From Dyella ginsengisoli LA-4 (lineage in GTDB: Bacteria > Pseudomonadota > Gammaproteobacteria > Xanthomonadales > Rhodanobacteraceae): a DNA stretch of 61,420 bases. The notes below the pieces were generated by a model. The model made no database searches, had not been told where the DNA came from, and saw nothing but the letters and a program-made list of their open reading frames with translations. Below are positions 19,174 to 28,128 of this stretch, one piece after another (positions within the stretch are counted from its first letter, which is position 1; each line of letters starts with the position of its first letter). The stretch is from the NCBI RefSeq assembly GCF_000334915.1, contig NZ_AMSF01000075.1:1-61420 (forward strand), read 5' to 3'. The translations under genes and the position numbers were made by a program.

Positions 19174-20162
19174 GCCGGCGTCTCCCCGTCGAGGACGCGC
19201 CAGCGCGGCCAGGTCGCGAGCCCCAGCAACAGAAGCGCCAGGCCGAGCGGCCAGCGGAACAGCTCGTGCCGGGGACGCAGGGTGGGCGCACGCTGCGGCA
19301 TCGGCTCCAGCGCATCGATGGTGCGATACGCATCGGCCAGCTGGCGGCTGTCGGTGGCGCGGAAGAAGCGGCCACCGGTCTGTTCGGCGATCGAGGTGAG
19401 CATGCCGACGTCGAGATCAGCCGACGGATTGATCACGCGGCTGCCGAAGAAATCCGGCACGGTCATGCGGTCGGCACCGATACCGATGGTGTAGATGCGC
19501 ACGCCGGCCGCCTTCGCCGCCTTCGCCGCCTCGATCGGCGTGATGCTACCGGCGTTGTTCACGCCGTCGGTCAGCAGCACCAGGACCCGCGCCTGCTCCG
19601 GCAAGGCCGCCAGACGCTTCACTGCCACGGCAATCGCATCGCCGATCGCCGTCTCGGTGCCGGCCAGGCCCACGGCTGCGCCCTGCAGCTGGGCGCGTAC
19701 TGCCGACAGATCGTAGGTCAACGGCGTGACCAGAAAAGCGCGGCTGCCGAACAGCACCAGTCCCATCTCGTCGCCGCTGCGGCGGGCAATGAAGTCGCTG
19801 GCAATCGCCTCCACCGCGCCGAAGCGACTCACCGGCCGACCGGCGAGCTGCATGTCGTCGGTGCGCATGCTGCCGGACAGGTCCACCGCAAGCATCATCG
19901 CCCGACCGCTGCGCTGCTGCGCCTGTGGCGGTCCGACCCACTGCGGGCGCATCGCGGCGCCGACCAGGCACAGCCACGCCAGTGCGAGCATCCAGGGCCG
20001 CGCGCCGCCCGCCTTCACCGGCACCGCGACGGCGAGCGCGATGCCCTGGTGCGGCAGGTGGAGGGCCCGTCCCGGTGCCGTGGGTCGCAGCCAGCGGCGC
20101 ACGAGCCACGGCAGCGGCAGAGCGATGGCCAGCCAGGGCCAGGCGAACTCGGGCCACATCAT
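19170..20162 (-). CDS. batA: BatA-like VWA-domain membrane protein
   Basis: A 330-residue protein with membrane helices near 7-20 and ~57-72, a VWA domain at ~88-285, and a C-terminal helix (FRWPLGLALLLLGLATW). The MIDAS motif is intact (AVDLSGSMRTDD), with the later Thr in GTETAIGDAI and Asp in LLTDGVNNAG. This contrasts with the degenerate site in the next gene. VWA proteins of this type work with MoxR AAA+ ATPases in envelope maturation or stress tolerance. Start and stop overlap neighbours (ATGA type), indicating translational coupling. Confidence 0.9.
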   Translation of the reverse strand: MMWPEFAWPWLAIALPLPWLVRRWLRPTAPGRALHLPHQGIALAVAVPVKAGGARPWMLALAWLCLVGAAMRPQWVGPPQAQQRSGRAMMLAVDLSGSMRTDDMQLAGRPVSRFGAVEAIASDFIARRSGDEMGLVLFGSRAFLVTPLTYDLSAVRAQLQGAAVGLAGTETAIGDAIAVAVKRLAALPEQARVLVLLTDGVNNAGSITPIEAAKAAKAAGVRIYTIGIGADRMTVPDFFGSRVINPSADLDVGMLTSIAEQTGGRFFRATDSRQLADAYRTIDALEPMPQRAPTLRPRHELFRWPLGLALLLLGLATWPRWRVLDGETPA

Positions 20163-20692
20163 CGACGCGCCCTCCGGTTCGCACCGCTGCGTCGGGTCTG
20201 ATCAGCGAACGCACCAAGCCAGGCTCGAACGGCGTCGGCCAGGGCATCGCGTTCGATGGCCTGGGCGGGTCGGTAGATCAGGGTATCCAGATCGGTGAGG
20301 CGGTCGATTACGGCTGCATCGACCGGCACCCGCTCGAGCATTTCCCGCCAGGCCTCGCCGCGAAGCGTGCCACCGCCTCCATCCAGTCTCCGCGCCGCGC
20401 GGCGCAGCAGCGCATGCAGCGCCGCCGCAGCCTCCTGCGGACGACCTTCGGTCCCGGACAGGGCGTCGTCCACCAGAGCGAGCAACGCCGCGCGTGCTCG
20501 CAGATGCCGCTGACGCGAAATCCAGCGCCAGACCGCCCAGGCGAGCAGCAACGACGCCAACGCAGCCAGCACCCACCAGCCCGGTGCTGGCGGCCACCAT
20601 GACGGCGGCGGCGGCAGATGGATGTCGCGAAGCTCCGGACCAGACGGCGCGGATGCAGCGGAAGCGGCGGATGCGGGCAGTGGCAGGCTCAT
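20159..20692 (-). CDS. DUF4381 membrane protein of the Bat operon
   Basis: A 177-residue protein. The N-terminus is Ala/Pro-rich, and LRDIHLPPPPSWWPPAPGWW leads into a single membrane helix (VLAALASLLLAWAVWRW), as is standard for DUF4381. A cytoplasmic helical domain follows, with TLRGEAWREMLERV and LDTLIYRPAQ. The family is found in moxR-DUF58-VWA operons, and its role is unknown. The ATG at 20692 overlaps the DUF58 stop by 4 bp; upstream in-frame codons lie inside DUF58 and are not used. Confidence 0.85.
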   Translation of the reverse strand: MSLPLPASAASAASAPSGPELRDIHLPPPPSWWPPAPGWWVLAALASLLLAWAVWRWISRQRHLRARAALLALVDDALSGTEGRPQEAAAALHALLRRAARRLDGGGGTLRGEAWREMLERVPVDAAVIDRLTDLDTLIYRPAQAIERDALADAVRAWLGAFADQTRRSGANRRARR

Positions 20693-21618
20693 CGGCCACT
20701 CCGGGCGCCCAGCAGCGCAGCGACGGCATCGAACGGATCGGCCGTCGTGTCCACGGTGCGACAAGCCACGCCCGTGGCGCGACACAACGCAGCCAGCCTT
20801 GCATGCCCCGCCCCGAGCAGGCCCGGCAGCCAATGACGTTGCCGCTCGCCATGAATGTGCAGTTGCGCGCGCACGCCCCCGTGCTCAAACGGATAGTCGC
20901 CTTCCGGCGTGGGCGCCACCTCGAGGGGGTCGACCACCGCCAGCACACCCAGGCGGGCGCGCCGGGACAACTCCACCAGGGCGCGTCGAGCAGTCTCGTC
21001 GCAACAGGCGCCATCGGTGATCAACAGCACGCGACTGGCTCCGTGGACCGTCCGCATGGCCCGTTGCAGCGCGGCCGACAGCGGTTCCTCGTCGGCATCG
21101 GCCGACCGTCCGCCCCAGGCGGCGAGCGCGCCGCAGACCGCGAGCGCACCGCGTGCGCCGGCGCGCGGCGCCAACAATTCATCGCGCGTGCCAAAGCCCA
21201 TCAGTCCGACACGTTCGGCTCCCTTCACGGCGGCCCATGCAGCCCATGCCGCGGCGCGCGCCGCCTGCACCGACTTGAACCGCGTGCGCGTGCCGAATCG
21301 CATGGATGCGTGAGTGTCGAGCAGGATCAGAAGTCGCCCCTCGCGCTCCTCCTGGAACAGCTTGGTGTGGAGCTTGCCGCTGCGTGCAGTGAGCCGCCAG
21401 TCCAGTCGCCGCACGTCATCCCCACGCTGGTAGACGCGAGACTCGGCATAATCCATCCCGCGGCCGTAGAGTCGGCTCGACTGCTGACCCGCGCGTGAGG
21501 CACGGCTGACATGGACCGGCAGAGTCATCCTTCCCACGCGCGCACGCAGCGCCAACAGCTCCGACAGCGCCACCTGGGTGACGCCATCGGCCGGGTGTGA
21601 CGGCAGCACGGCGCTCAC
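20689..21618 (-). CDS. DUF58-domain protein of the Bat operon
   Basis: A 309-residue protein related to VWA domains. The DUF58 signature is visible as RGMDYAESRVYQRGDDVRRLDW (residues ~53-74). Hydrophobic strands LLILLDTHASMRFG and VLLITDGACC follow, the first corresponding to the degenerate MIDAS strand. DUF58 proteins almost always sit directly after a MoxR ATPase, as here, with a 4-bp overlap. They are probably substrates or adaptors of the ATPase. No membrane segment is evident. Confidence 0.9.
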   Translation of the reverse strand: MSAVLPSHPADGVTQVALSELLALRARVGRMTLPVHVSRASRAGQQSSRLYGRGMDYAESRVYQRGDDVRRLDWRLTARSGKLHTKLFQEEREGRLLILLDTHASMRFGTRTRFKSVQAARAAAWAAWAAVKGAERVGLMGFGTRDELLAPRAGARGALAVCGALAAWGGRSADADEEPLSAALQRAMRTVHGASRVLLITDGACCDETARRALVELSRRARLGVLAVVDPLEVAPTPEGDYPFEHGGVRAQLHIHGERQRHWLPGLLGAGHARLAALCRATGVACRTVDTTADPFDAVAALLGARSGR

Positions 21619-22631
21619 GGCAATGGCACGAGATCCAGCAGGCGATCGATCACCTGATCGGGCCGCACGCCCTCGGCTTCGGCTTCGTAACTCAGCAGCA
21701 CGCGATGGCGCAGCACCTCATGCGCCACGGCATGGACATCTTCGGGCAACACGTAGTCACGACCGTTCAGCCACGCATGCGCGCGGGCGCAACGATCGAG
21801 CGCAATGGTCGCGCGGGGACTGCCGCCCCAGGCGATCCAGCGATCGAGCTCCGCCCCGTAGCGTCCGGCATCGCGCGTGGCGAGCACGAGTTGCGTGATG
21901 TATTCCTCCAGTGCGGGGGCCATGTGCACCTCCAGCACCTCTTCACGCGCAGCCATCACGTCGGCAGGAGTCAATCGCGCGGCAGGAGCGGTCTGCTGGC
22001 CGTGCGCCGCACGACTGGCCTGCCCGCGCGCCAGGCGCAGGATCGCCAACTCGGCGGCAGCATCCGGGTAACCGATGGTGACATGCATGACGAAGCGGTC
22101 GAGCTGGGCCTCCGGCAGGGCGAAAGTACCCTCCTGTTCGATCGGGTTCTGCGTCGCCATCACCAGGAACAGCTCGGGCAGGCGCCAGGTACTGCGACCG
22201 ACCGTGATCTGCCGTTCCGCCATCGCCTCGAGCAACGCCGACTGCACCTTGGCCGGCGCGCGGTTGATCTCGTCGGCCAGCACGATGTTGTGGAACAGCG
22301 GACCACGCTCGAATTCGAAGTTTCCGGACTGCGGGCGGAACACGTCGGTGCCGGTCAGGTCGGCGGGCAACAGATCGGGGGTGAACTGCACGCGATGGAA
22401 ATCGGCATCGATGCACGAAGCCAGCGCCTTCACCGCCGTGGTCTTGGCCAGGCCGGGCGCCCCTTCCACCAGCAGATGGCCGTCGGCCAGCAGGGCGATC
22501 AGCAGGCAATCGATCAGTCGTGGCTGCCCGATGATGGAACGCTGCAATCCCTCCCTCAGGAGGGAAAAGGACTGCTGCAGGGCGGTGGCTGGCTGGGCTG
22601 GCGCGAGATCGGTCATCCGGAAGGCTTCCAT
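21615..22631 (-). CDS. MoxR-type AAA+ ATPase
   Basis: A 338-residue AAA+ ATPase and probable chaperone for the VWA/DUF58 proteins downstream. Walker A is EGAPGLAKTTAVKALA, Walker B is IVLADEINRAPAKVQSALLEAM, and VMATQNPIEQEGTF is the MoxR sensor-1 region. It is the first gene of the six-gene operon moxR-DUF58-DUF4381-batA-batB/C-batD. The start is either ATG at 22631 or ATG at 22616 (MTDLAPAQ); the latter has GGAAG eight bases upstream and may be preferred. Confidence 0.92.
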   Translation of the reverse strand: MEAFRMTDLAPAQPATALQQSFSLLREGLQRSIIGQPRLIDCLLIALLADGHLLVEGAPGLAKTTAVKALASCIDADFHRVQFTPDLLPADLTGTDVFRPQSGNFEFERGPLFHNIVLADEINRAPAKVQSALLEAMAERQITVGRSTWRLPELFLVMATQNPIEQEGTFALPEAQLDRFVMHVTIGYPDAAAELAILRLARGQASRAAHGQQTAPAARLTPADVMAAREEVLEVHMAPALEEYITQLVLATRDAGRYGAELDRWIAWGGSPRATIALDRCARAHAWLNGRDYVLPEDVHAVAHEVLRHRVLLSYEAEAEGVRPDQVIDRLLDLVPLP

Positions 22632-22720
22632 GGGAGACGCGGCGTAGGACAGCGTCCGATCATGGAAGTTTAGCCAGCGCGGCGATATAGCCCGGTGGTC
22701 ATGCGAAGCGACCCAATGAA

Positions 22721-22746
22721 AAAGGGCGGCCTTTCGGCCGCCCTTT
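22721..22746 (-). terminator. Rho-independent terminator after pilQ
   Basis: An 11-bp perfect stem (AAAGGGCGGCC paired with GGCCGCCCTTT) closes a GAAA tetraloop on the minus strand and is followed there by a T-run. It lies 24 bases beyond the pilQ stop codon and ends the pil transcript ahead of the moxR operon. Confidence 0.85.
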
Positions 22747-22769
22747 CACTATTTCTCTTCCGATCCGGC

Positions 22770-24962
22770 TTACTGCAGCTTGTCGCTGAGGATGCGCGGC
22801 GTCACGAAGATCAGCAGCTCCGCCTTGTCGTTCTGCCGCGAAGTCTTGCGGAACAGCATGCCGATGCCGGGGATGTCGCCGAGGCCGGGCACCTTGGTCA
22901 CGGTGTTCTGCTTGGTGATCTCGTAGATGCCACCCAGCACCACCGTCTGACCGTTGTCGACCAGCACCGAGGTGTTGAGCTCGCGCGTATCGATCTGCGG
23001 CACCTGGCCACTGCCCGGGGCGTCGATGAACTTCGCCAGCGCATCCTTCTTGACGTTGATCTTCAGGTACACGCGGTTGTCGGCGGTGATCGTCGGGGTG
23101 ACCTTCAGCTCCAGCACGGCGTCCTTGAACTGCACGGTGGCGGTGCCGCTGCCGGCCGCGCCGGTGGCGCTGTTCTGATAGGTCACGTAGCCGATCTGCT
23201 GGCCCTGGCGGATGACCGCCTCCTGCTGGTTGGCAGTGATCACGCGCGGACTGGAGATCACCTCGCCACGCCCCTCGGTCTGTGCCGCGGAGAGCTCGAG
23301 ATCGAGCGCATAGTTCGCACCCAGGATCGCCAGGCCGAGGCTGCCGCCAGGCGTGGTGGTGGGCAGGTTCACGTTGAGACCACCGGACCCCAGCGAAGCC
23401 GGCGCGCCGTTGCTGCCGATATTCGTTCCCAGTGCACCACCCAGCTGCAGCACCTGGCCGCTCGGATTGGTCTGGGAACCGTTGATGCCGAACTTGGCAC
23501 CCAGCTCCCGGGTGAACTGGTCGGTCGCCACCACGATGCGCGACTCGATCAGCACCTGCTGGACCGGGCGATCGAGCACGGCCACGAGCGCGCGGATCTC
23601 CTTGATCTTCTCCGGTGTGTCACTGATCAGCAGGGTGTTGGTGCGGTTGTCGTACGAGACGCTGCCACGCGGCGAGAGGAATCCGCGACTGGCATTGGCG
23701 GATGCGCCGCCGCCACCGCCTGAACCTGTGCCCTGCTTGGCCTCGGTGGTGAGCAACTTGGCGATATCCGCCGCCTTGCCGTAGCTGATCGGAATGTAGT
23801 CGGTCACCAGCTCGGCGTTGTCCTCGGCCTTCATGCGGGCATCGGCCAGGTCCTGCTCGTACTTGGCCAGCTCCTGCTGCGGGGCGATCCAGATCACGTT
23901 GCCGTTGCGGCGCTTGTCCAGGCCCTTGGCGCGCAGCACCACGTCCAGCGCCTGATCCCAGGGCACATTCACCAGGCGCAGGGTCACGCTGCCGCCCACC
24001 GAGTCCGATGCCACCAGGTTGAGGCCGGAGATGTCGGCAAGCAGCTGCAATGCCGAGCGCACCGGGATGTCCTGGAAATTGAAGGTGACGCGGCTGCCGG
24101 TTTAGACCGGTTCCTGGCCTTTGGCCAGCTTGCCCGTGGCGGCCTCCTTCTTCTTCGGTGCGATTTCGACCACGTACTGGTCGCCCGACTGATAGGCCGA
24201 CGTCTCGATGTTGCCCGACGTGCTGATCTCCATCTGCGCGCCATTGCTGGCCGCACGGGTCACGATGGCCTGCACCGGAGTCGCGAAATCCATCACGTCC
24301 AGACGCTGCGCCTGGCTGGGCGGCAGGTTCACGTGATCGAGATCGACGATGACCTTGTCCCCTTCGCGCCGCATGTTGGGGGTGGCGCCGGCTCCACTGA
24401 AGTTCACCAGCACGCGCCCCTCGCCATTGGGGCCGCGGCGGAAGTCGATATTGGATACCGCCGGGCCGCTGCTCGCCGAAGGCAGGCGCTTGGATGGATC
24501 GATGTTCGCCGCAGTCGTGGTGGTCTGGGCGTCAGTGCCGTTGTTGACCGTCAGAACCAGGCTGTTGCCGTCCACTCGGGTGGTGTAGCTCGAGGGGCGG
24601 ATCAGGTCGACCACCACACGCGTGCGATCGCCCGCCGACACCGCGGAGATACCCGAAAGGGAACCCTTGCCGACATCCATATGCCTTGCTGCGGCATTCG
24701 TCGTGTCGACGAAGTCGACAGCGATGCGCGGAGGCGTGTCGGTGGTGAAGATTTTCGGCTCGGGCACCTGGCCCTGCTCGAAGTTGATGTGCAGTTCGAT
24801 GCGGCCGCCAGGCAGCACGTTGTAGCTGATGTCTTTCAGCGTGGACGTGGCAGCCAGGGTCGCCTGCGACCACAGGGATCCGGCGGCGAACAGGAGGGTC
24901 ACCAGGTAGCGGCTCGCGTGGCGCATGATTCGGCCCTGAACAGGTGTGTTTTGGTTGCTCAT
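22770..24962 (-). pseudogene. pilQ: Type IV pilus secretin PilQ, interrupted by an in-frame stop
   Basis: Read through one stop codon, this encodes a ~730-residue outer-membrane secretin that forms the pilus exit pore. The first 286 residues hold a signal peptide (YLVTLLFAAGSLWSQATLA) and AMIN-type domains. The frame then meets TAA at 24102-24104, between EPV and TGSRVTFNFQDIPVRS. After it, the same frame continues for 443 residues with secretin N domains (ISGLNLVASDSVGG) and the secretin core (GGIYEITKQNTVTKVPGLGDIPGIG) to 22770. The two halves share one frame, so a single base change explains the break; TAC (Tyr) to TAA is most likely. The C-terminal part alone would lack a signal peptide. 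It could be a true mutation, a sequencing error or readthrough. Confidence 0.88.
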
Positions 24963-24982
24963 TGCATCAGCCCCTGTGTTTC

Positions 24983-25531
24983 CTATTTCTCGCCGAGCGC
25001 GATGCTGGCCGGACGCTCCATCCAGCCACCATTACCGTTGGAGATCAGTTCGATCAGATCGACGTGGTCGTCGCTGATCGCCGTGATTCGGCCGTAGTTC
25101 TGGCCCATGTATTCGTTCTTGTGCACGCGGTGGATGACGCCACCCGGGTCCTTGATGAGGACCTCCATGCCAGCCCCCGTGCCGATCGTGCCCACCATCT
25201 TCAGGCTGTCGAGCGCAAACATCTCCAGCGGCTCTTTCGGACGGTTCTCGTCCGGTCGCGGGCCGGTGGATGCCGTGTTGGTGGATGGCTGAAGTTCGGC
25301 GGAGCTGGGACTGAAGGGATCACGATCCCCCTGGTCCTTGTACTCGAACGTTTCGAAGGTCCGGATCACCGGCAGAGGCTCGATCGGCGCGCCCTTCTTC
25401 TGCTTTTCCTTGGCGACCCAGGTCCGCAGATCAGACATGCCGCGCGTACACCCGGCCAGGGCGATGAGTGCGCCGCAAAGCGCAGCGATGCGTAGCCCAC
25501 GACCGGGGTTCATGGCGAAAGACCGGCTCAT
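24983..25531 (-). CDS. pilP: Type IV pilus assembly lipoprotein PilP
   Basis: A 182-residue inner-membrane lipoprotein that links the PilN/PilO pair to the PilQ secretin. The lipobox is LIALAGC, with the cysteine near residue 28. The PilP core includes FETFEYKDQGDRDPFSPS and MFALDSLKMVGTI, which match the family's HR/beta-sandwich domain. A start at 25531 overlaps pilO by 4 bp; a second ATG six codons later also precedes the signal sequence. It ends 20 bp before pilQ. Confidence 0.94.
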   Translation of the reverse strand: MSRSFAMNPGRGLRIAALCGALIALAGCTRGMSDLRTWVAKEKQKKGAPIEPLPVIRTFETFEYKDQGDRDPFSPSSAELQPSTNTASTGPRPDENRPKEPLEMFALDSLKMVGTIGTGAGMEVLIKDPGGVIHRVHKNEYMGQNYGRITAISDDHVDLIELISNGNGGWMERPASIALGEK

Positions 25532-26181
25532 TTCCGCCCCCTCTTGTTGCCCGCAGCATGCTTCTTCGCGTCGCCGGTCTCGTCGTCATCGAGGTAGCGA
25601 TAGGTCTTCACCGTGCCCTGCAGCACGAGCTTGCCGCCGCCATCGGCCGAAGGATTGGCCGGCGTCAGCGAGACGTCATGCAGGGTCAGGATCACCACGC
25701 GCGGCAGCGAGGCGACGCCACTGATGAACGTACCGAACTGGTGATAGGTACCGCTCATCTTCAGCGCGATCGGCTTCTCGGCGTAGAAGTCCTTCGGCGT
25801 TTCTGCCCCGGGAACAAAGGAATCGACCTCCAGGCCCGCAGACAGCGCGGTCTGGGAGATGTCCACCAGCAGCTCCGGCATCTCGGTCTTGCTGGGCAGC
25901 TGGCGAAGCAGCTGCCGCAGCATGTCCTGCATCTCGTCGAGCTGCTGCTGCAGCGCTTCGAGATTCACGGCCTTGGCTTGCTTGGTCACGAATTCCTGCT
26001 TGAGGGATTCTTCCTTGTGCGCCAACGACTGCAGCTGATCCTGCTGATCGCTGATGTACAGGTACCAGCCCAGGAAGCCGATCAGGGCGAACAGCGCGAC
26101 GGTGAAGAAAATCTTGACCGACTGGGGCCAGCCACCGATGTTGTTCTTGTCGAGGCTGCGCAGATCATCAAAGAGCTTCAC
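25528..26181 (-). CDS. pilO: Type IV pilus inner-membrane protein PilO
   Basis: A 217-residue bitopic protein. A short cytoplasmic N-terminus leads to one membrane helix at ~23-43 (IFFTVALFALIGFLGWYLYI). A periplasmic coiled coil (~45-100) with many Gln/Leu/Lys residues follows, and then the ferredoxin-like domain (GTYHQFGTFISGVASLPRVV). It pairs with PilN in the alignment subcomplex. Its start and stop overlap pilN and pilP by 4 bp each. Confidence 0.94.
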   Translation of the reverse strand: MKLFDDLRSLDKNNIGGWPQSVKIFFTVALFALIGFLGWYLYISDQQDQLQSLAHKEESLKQEFVTKQAKAVNLEALQQQLDEMQDMLRQLLRQLPSKTEMPELLVDISQTALSAGLEVDSFVPGAETPKDFYAEKPIALKMSGTYHQFGTFISGVASLPRVVILTLHDVSLTPANPSADGGGKLVLQGTVKTYRYLDDDETGDAKKHAAGNKRGRK

Positions 26182-26818
26182 GGCTTGGCCCCTCCCGTCG
26201 CCGGCTTGGCACCCGTCGATGCCGGGTTCCCCGCTGGCGTCTTGTCATCCGGCACAGCGACCGGCTGCCCCTCGTCCTTCGGTCGGCTCAACGTGACGTT
26301 CAGGCCGAATACGTAAGGCATCCGTACGTCCTTGTGCACGTTTTCGGTCTTGCGCAGATCGGCGTGTCCCATCCAGGGCGAAGCCTCGATGTTGCGCATG
26401 TACTCGGCGACGCTGGCGTTGGACTGGGCGACGCCGTCGAGCGACATCGAATCGCCGGTCTGCTTCAGGCCGGTGAGACGAGCGCTGGCCGGAATGGTCT
26501 TAACCAGCTCGTCGAACAAGTGGACCATCTGCGATCGGTTCGCCTGGAGCTGCTCGATGATCTGCTTGCGCGCCAGCAGGCGATCGCGGACCTTCTCCAG
26601 GTCCTTGATCTTGGCGATCTTCTCGTCCAGCTGGTGGATCTCGGTCTGCAGGTAGGCGTTGCGTTCGTTCTGGTTGTCGATCCGCAGGTCCATCCACCAG
26701 CCCCACAGGATCAGGCACAGCAGCGCAGCCACGAAGGCCGCACCCAGCTGCATGAAGAACTCGCGCTCGCGCTGCTTGCGGCGTTCGGCGCGCCACGGAA
26801 GGAGGTTGATATGTGCCA

Positions 26819-26819
<1 letters not shown>
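26178..26819 (-). CDS. pilN: Type IV pilus inner-membrane protein PilN
   Basis: A 213-residue bitopic protein. The N-terminus MAHINLLPWRAERRKQRE carries the INLLPWR motif that docks into PilM. A helix at ~24-43, a coiled coil and a periplasmic ferredoxin-like domain follow, then a Pro/Ala-rich tail. The ATG at 26819 overlaps the pilM stop as TGATG, so translation is coupled; the longer upstream frame is only a shadow of pilM. Confidence 0.95.
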
Positions 26820-27889
<1,070 letters not shown>

Positions 27890-27934
27890 TTACCCCTAGC
27901 GCTCCGAGCCGGAATCCGGCGGCTGCGCGCTGGC

Positions 27935-27963
27935 ATTAAATCCAAAAATTAACGCAATAGCAA
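27935..27963 (-). promoter_or_regulatory. Candidate sigma-70-type promoter of pilM
   Basis: On the minus strand TTGCTA (27958-27963) and TTTAAT (27935-27940) are separated by 17 bases, in a stretch that is clearly AT-rich for this DNA. The site is about 58 bases upstream of the pilM GTG codon. It was judged by eye only. Confidence 0.4.
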
Positions 27964-27982
27964 CGGTATACGGCCACTTTCT

Positions 27983-28107
27983 CGACTCAGTGGCGTGATG
28001 GGTCACACATTTGAGTCATTGGAGTTCGATTGGCGCAGGTTCCTGCGGAAGCCCGCCGGCCGTGTGGTGGATACTGCTACATCTATACTCTGGCACGTTT
28101 TGACTCA
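27983..28107. repeat. Three TGA(C/G)TCA-type motifs in the pilM/PBP1a intergenic region
   Basis: The 251-bp gap holds CGACTCA at 27983-27989, TGAGTCA at 28012-28018 and TGACTCA at 28101-28107. The core is a near-palindrome, and the copies flank the likely start regions of both divergent genes. They may be binding sites for one regulator; three 7-mers could also recur by chance. Confidence 0.3.
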
Positions 28108-28128
28108 GGTCTCGCTACCCCAATACTC

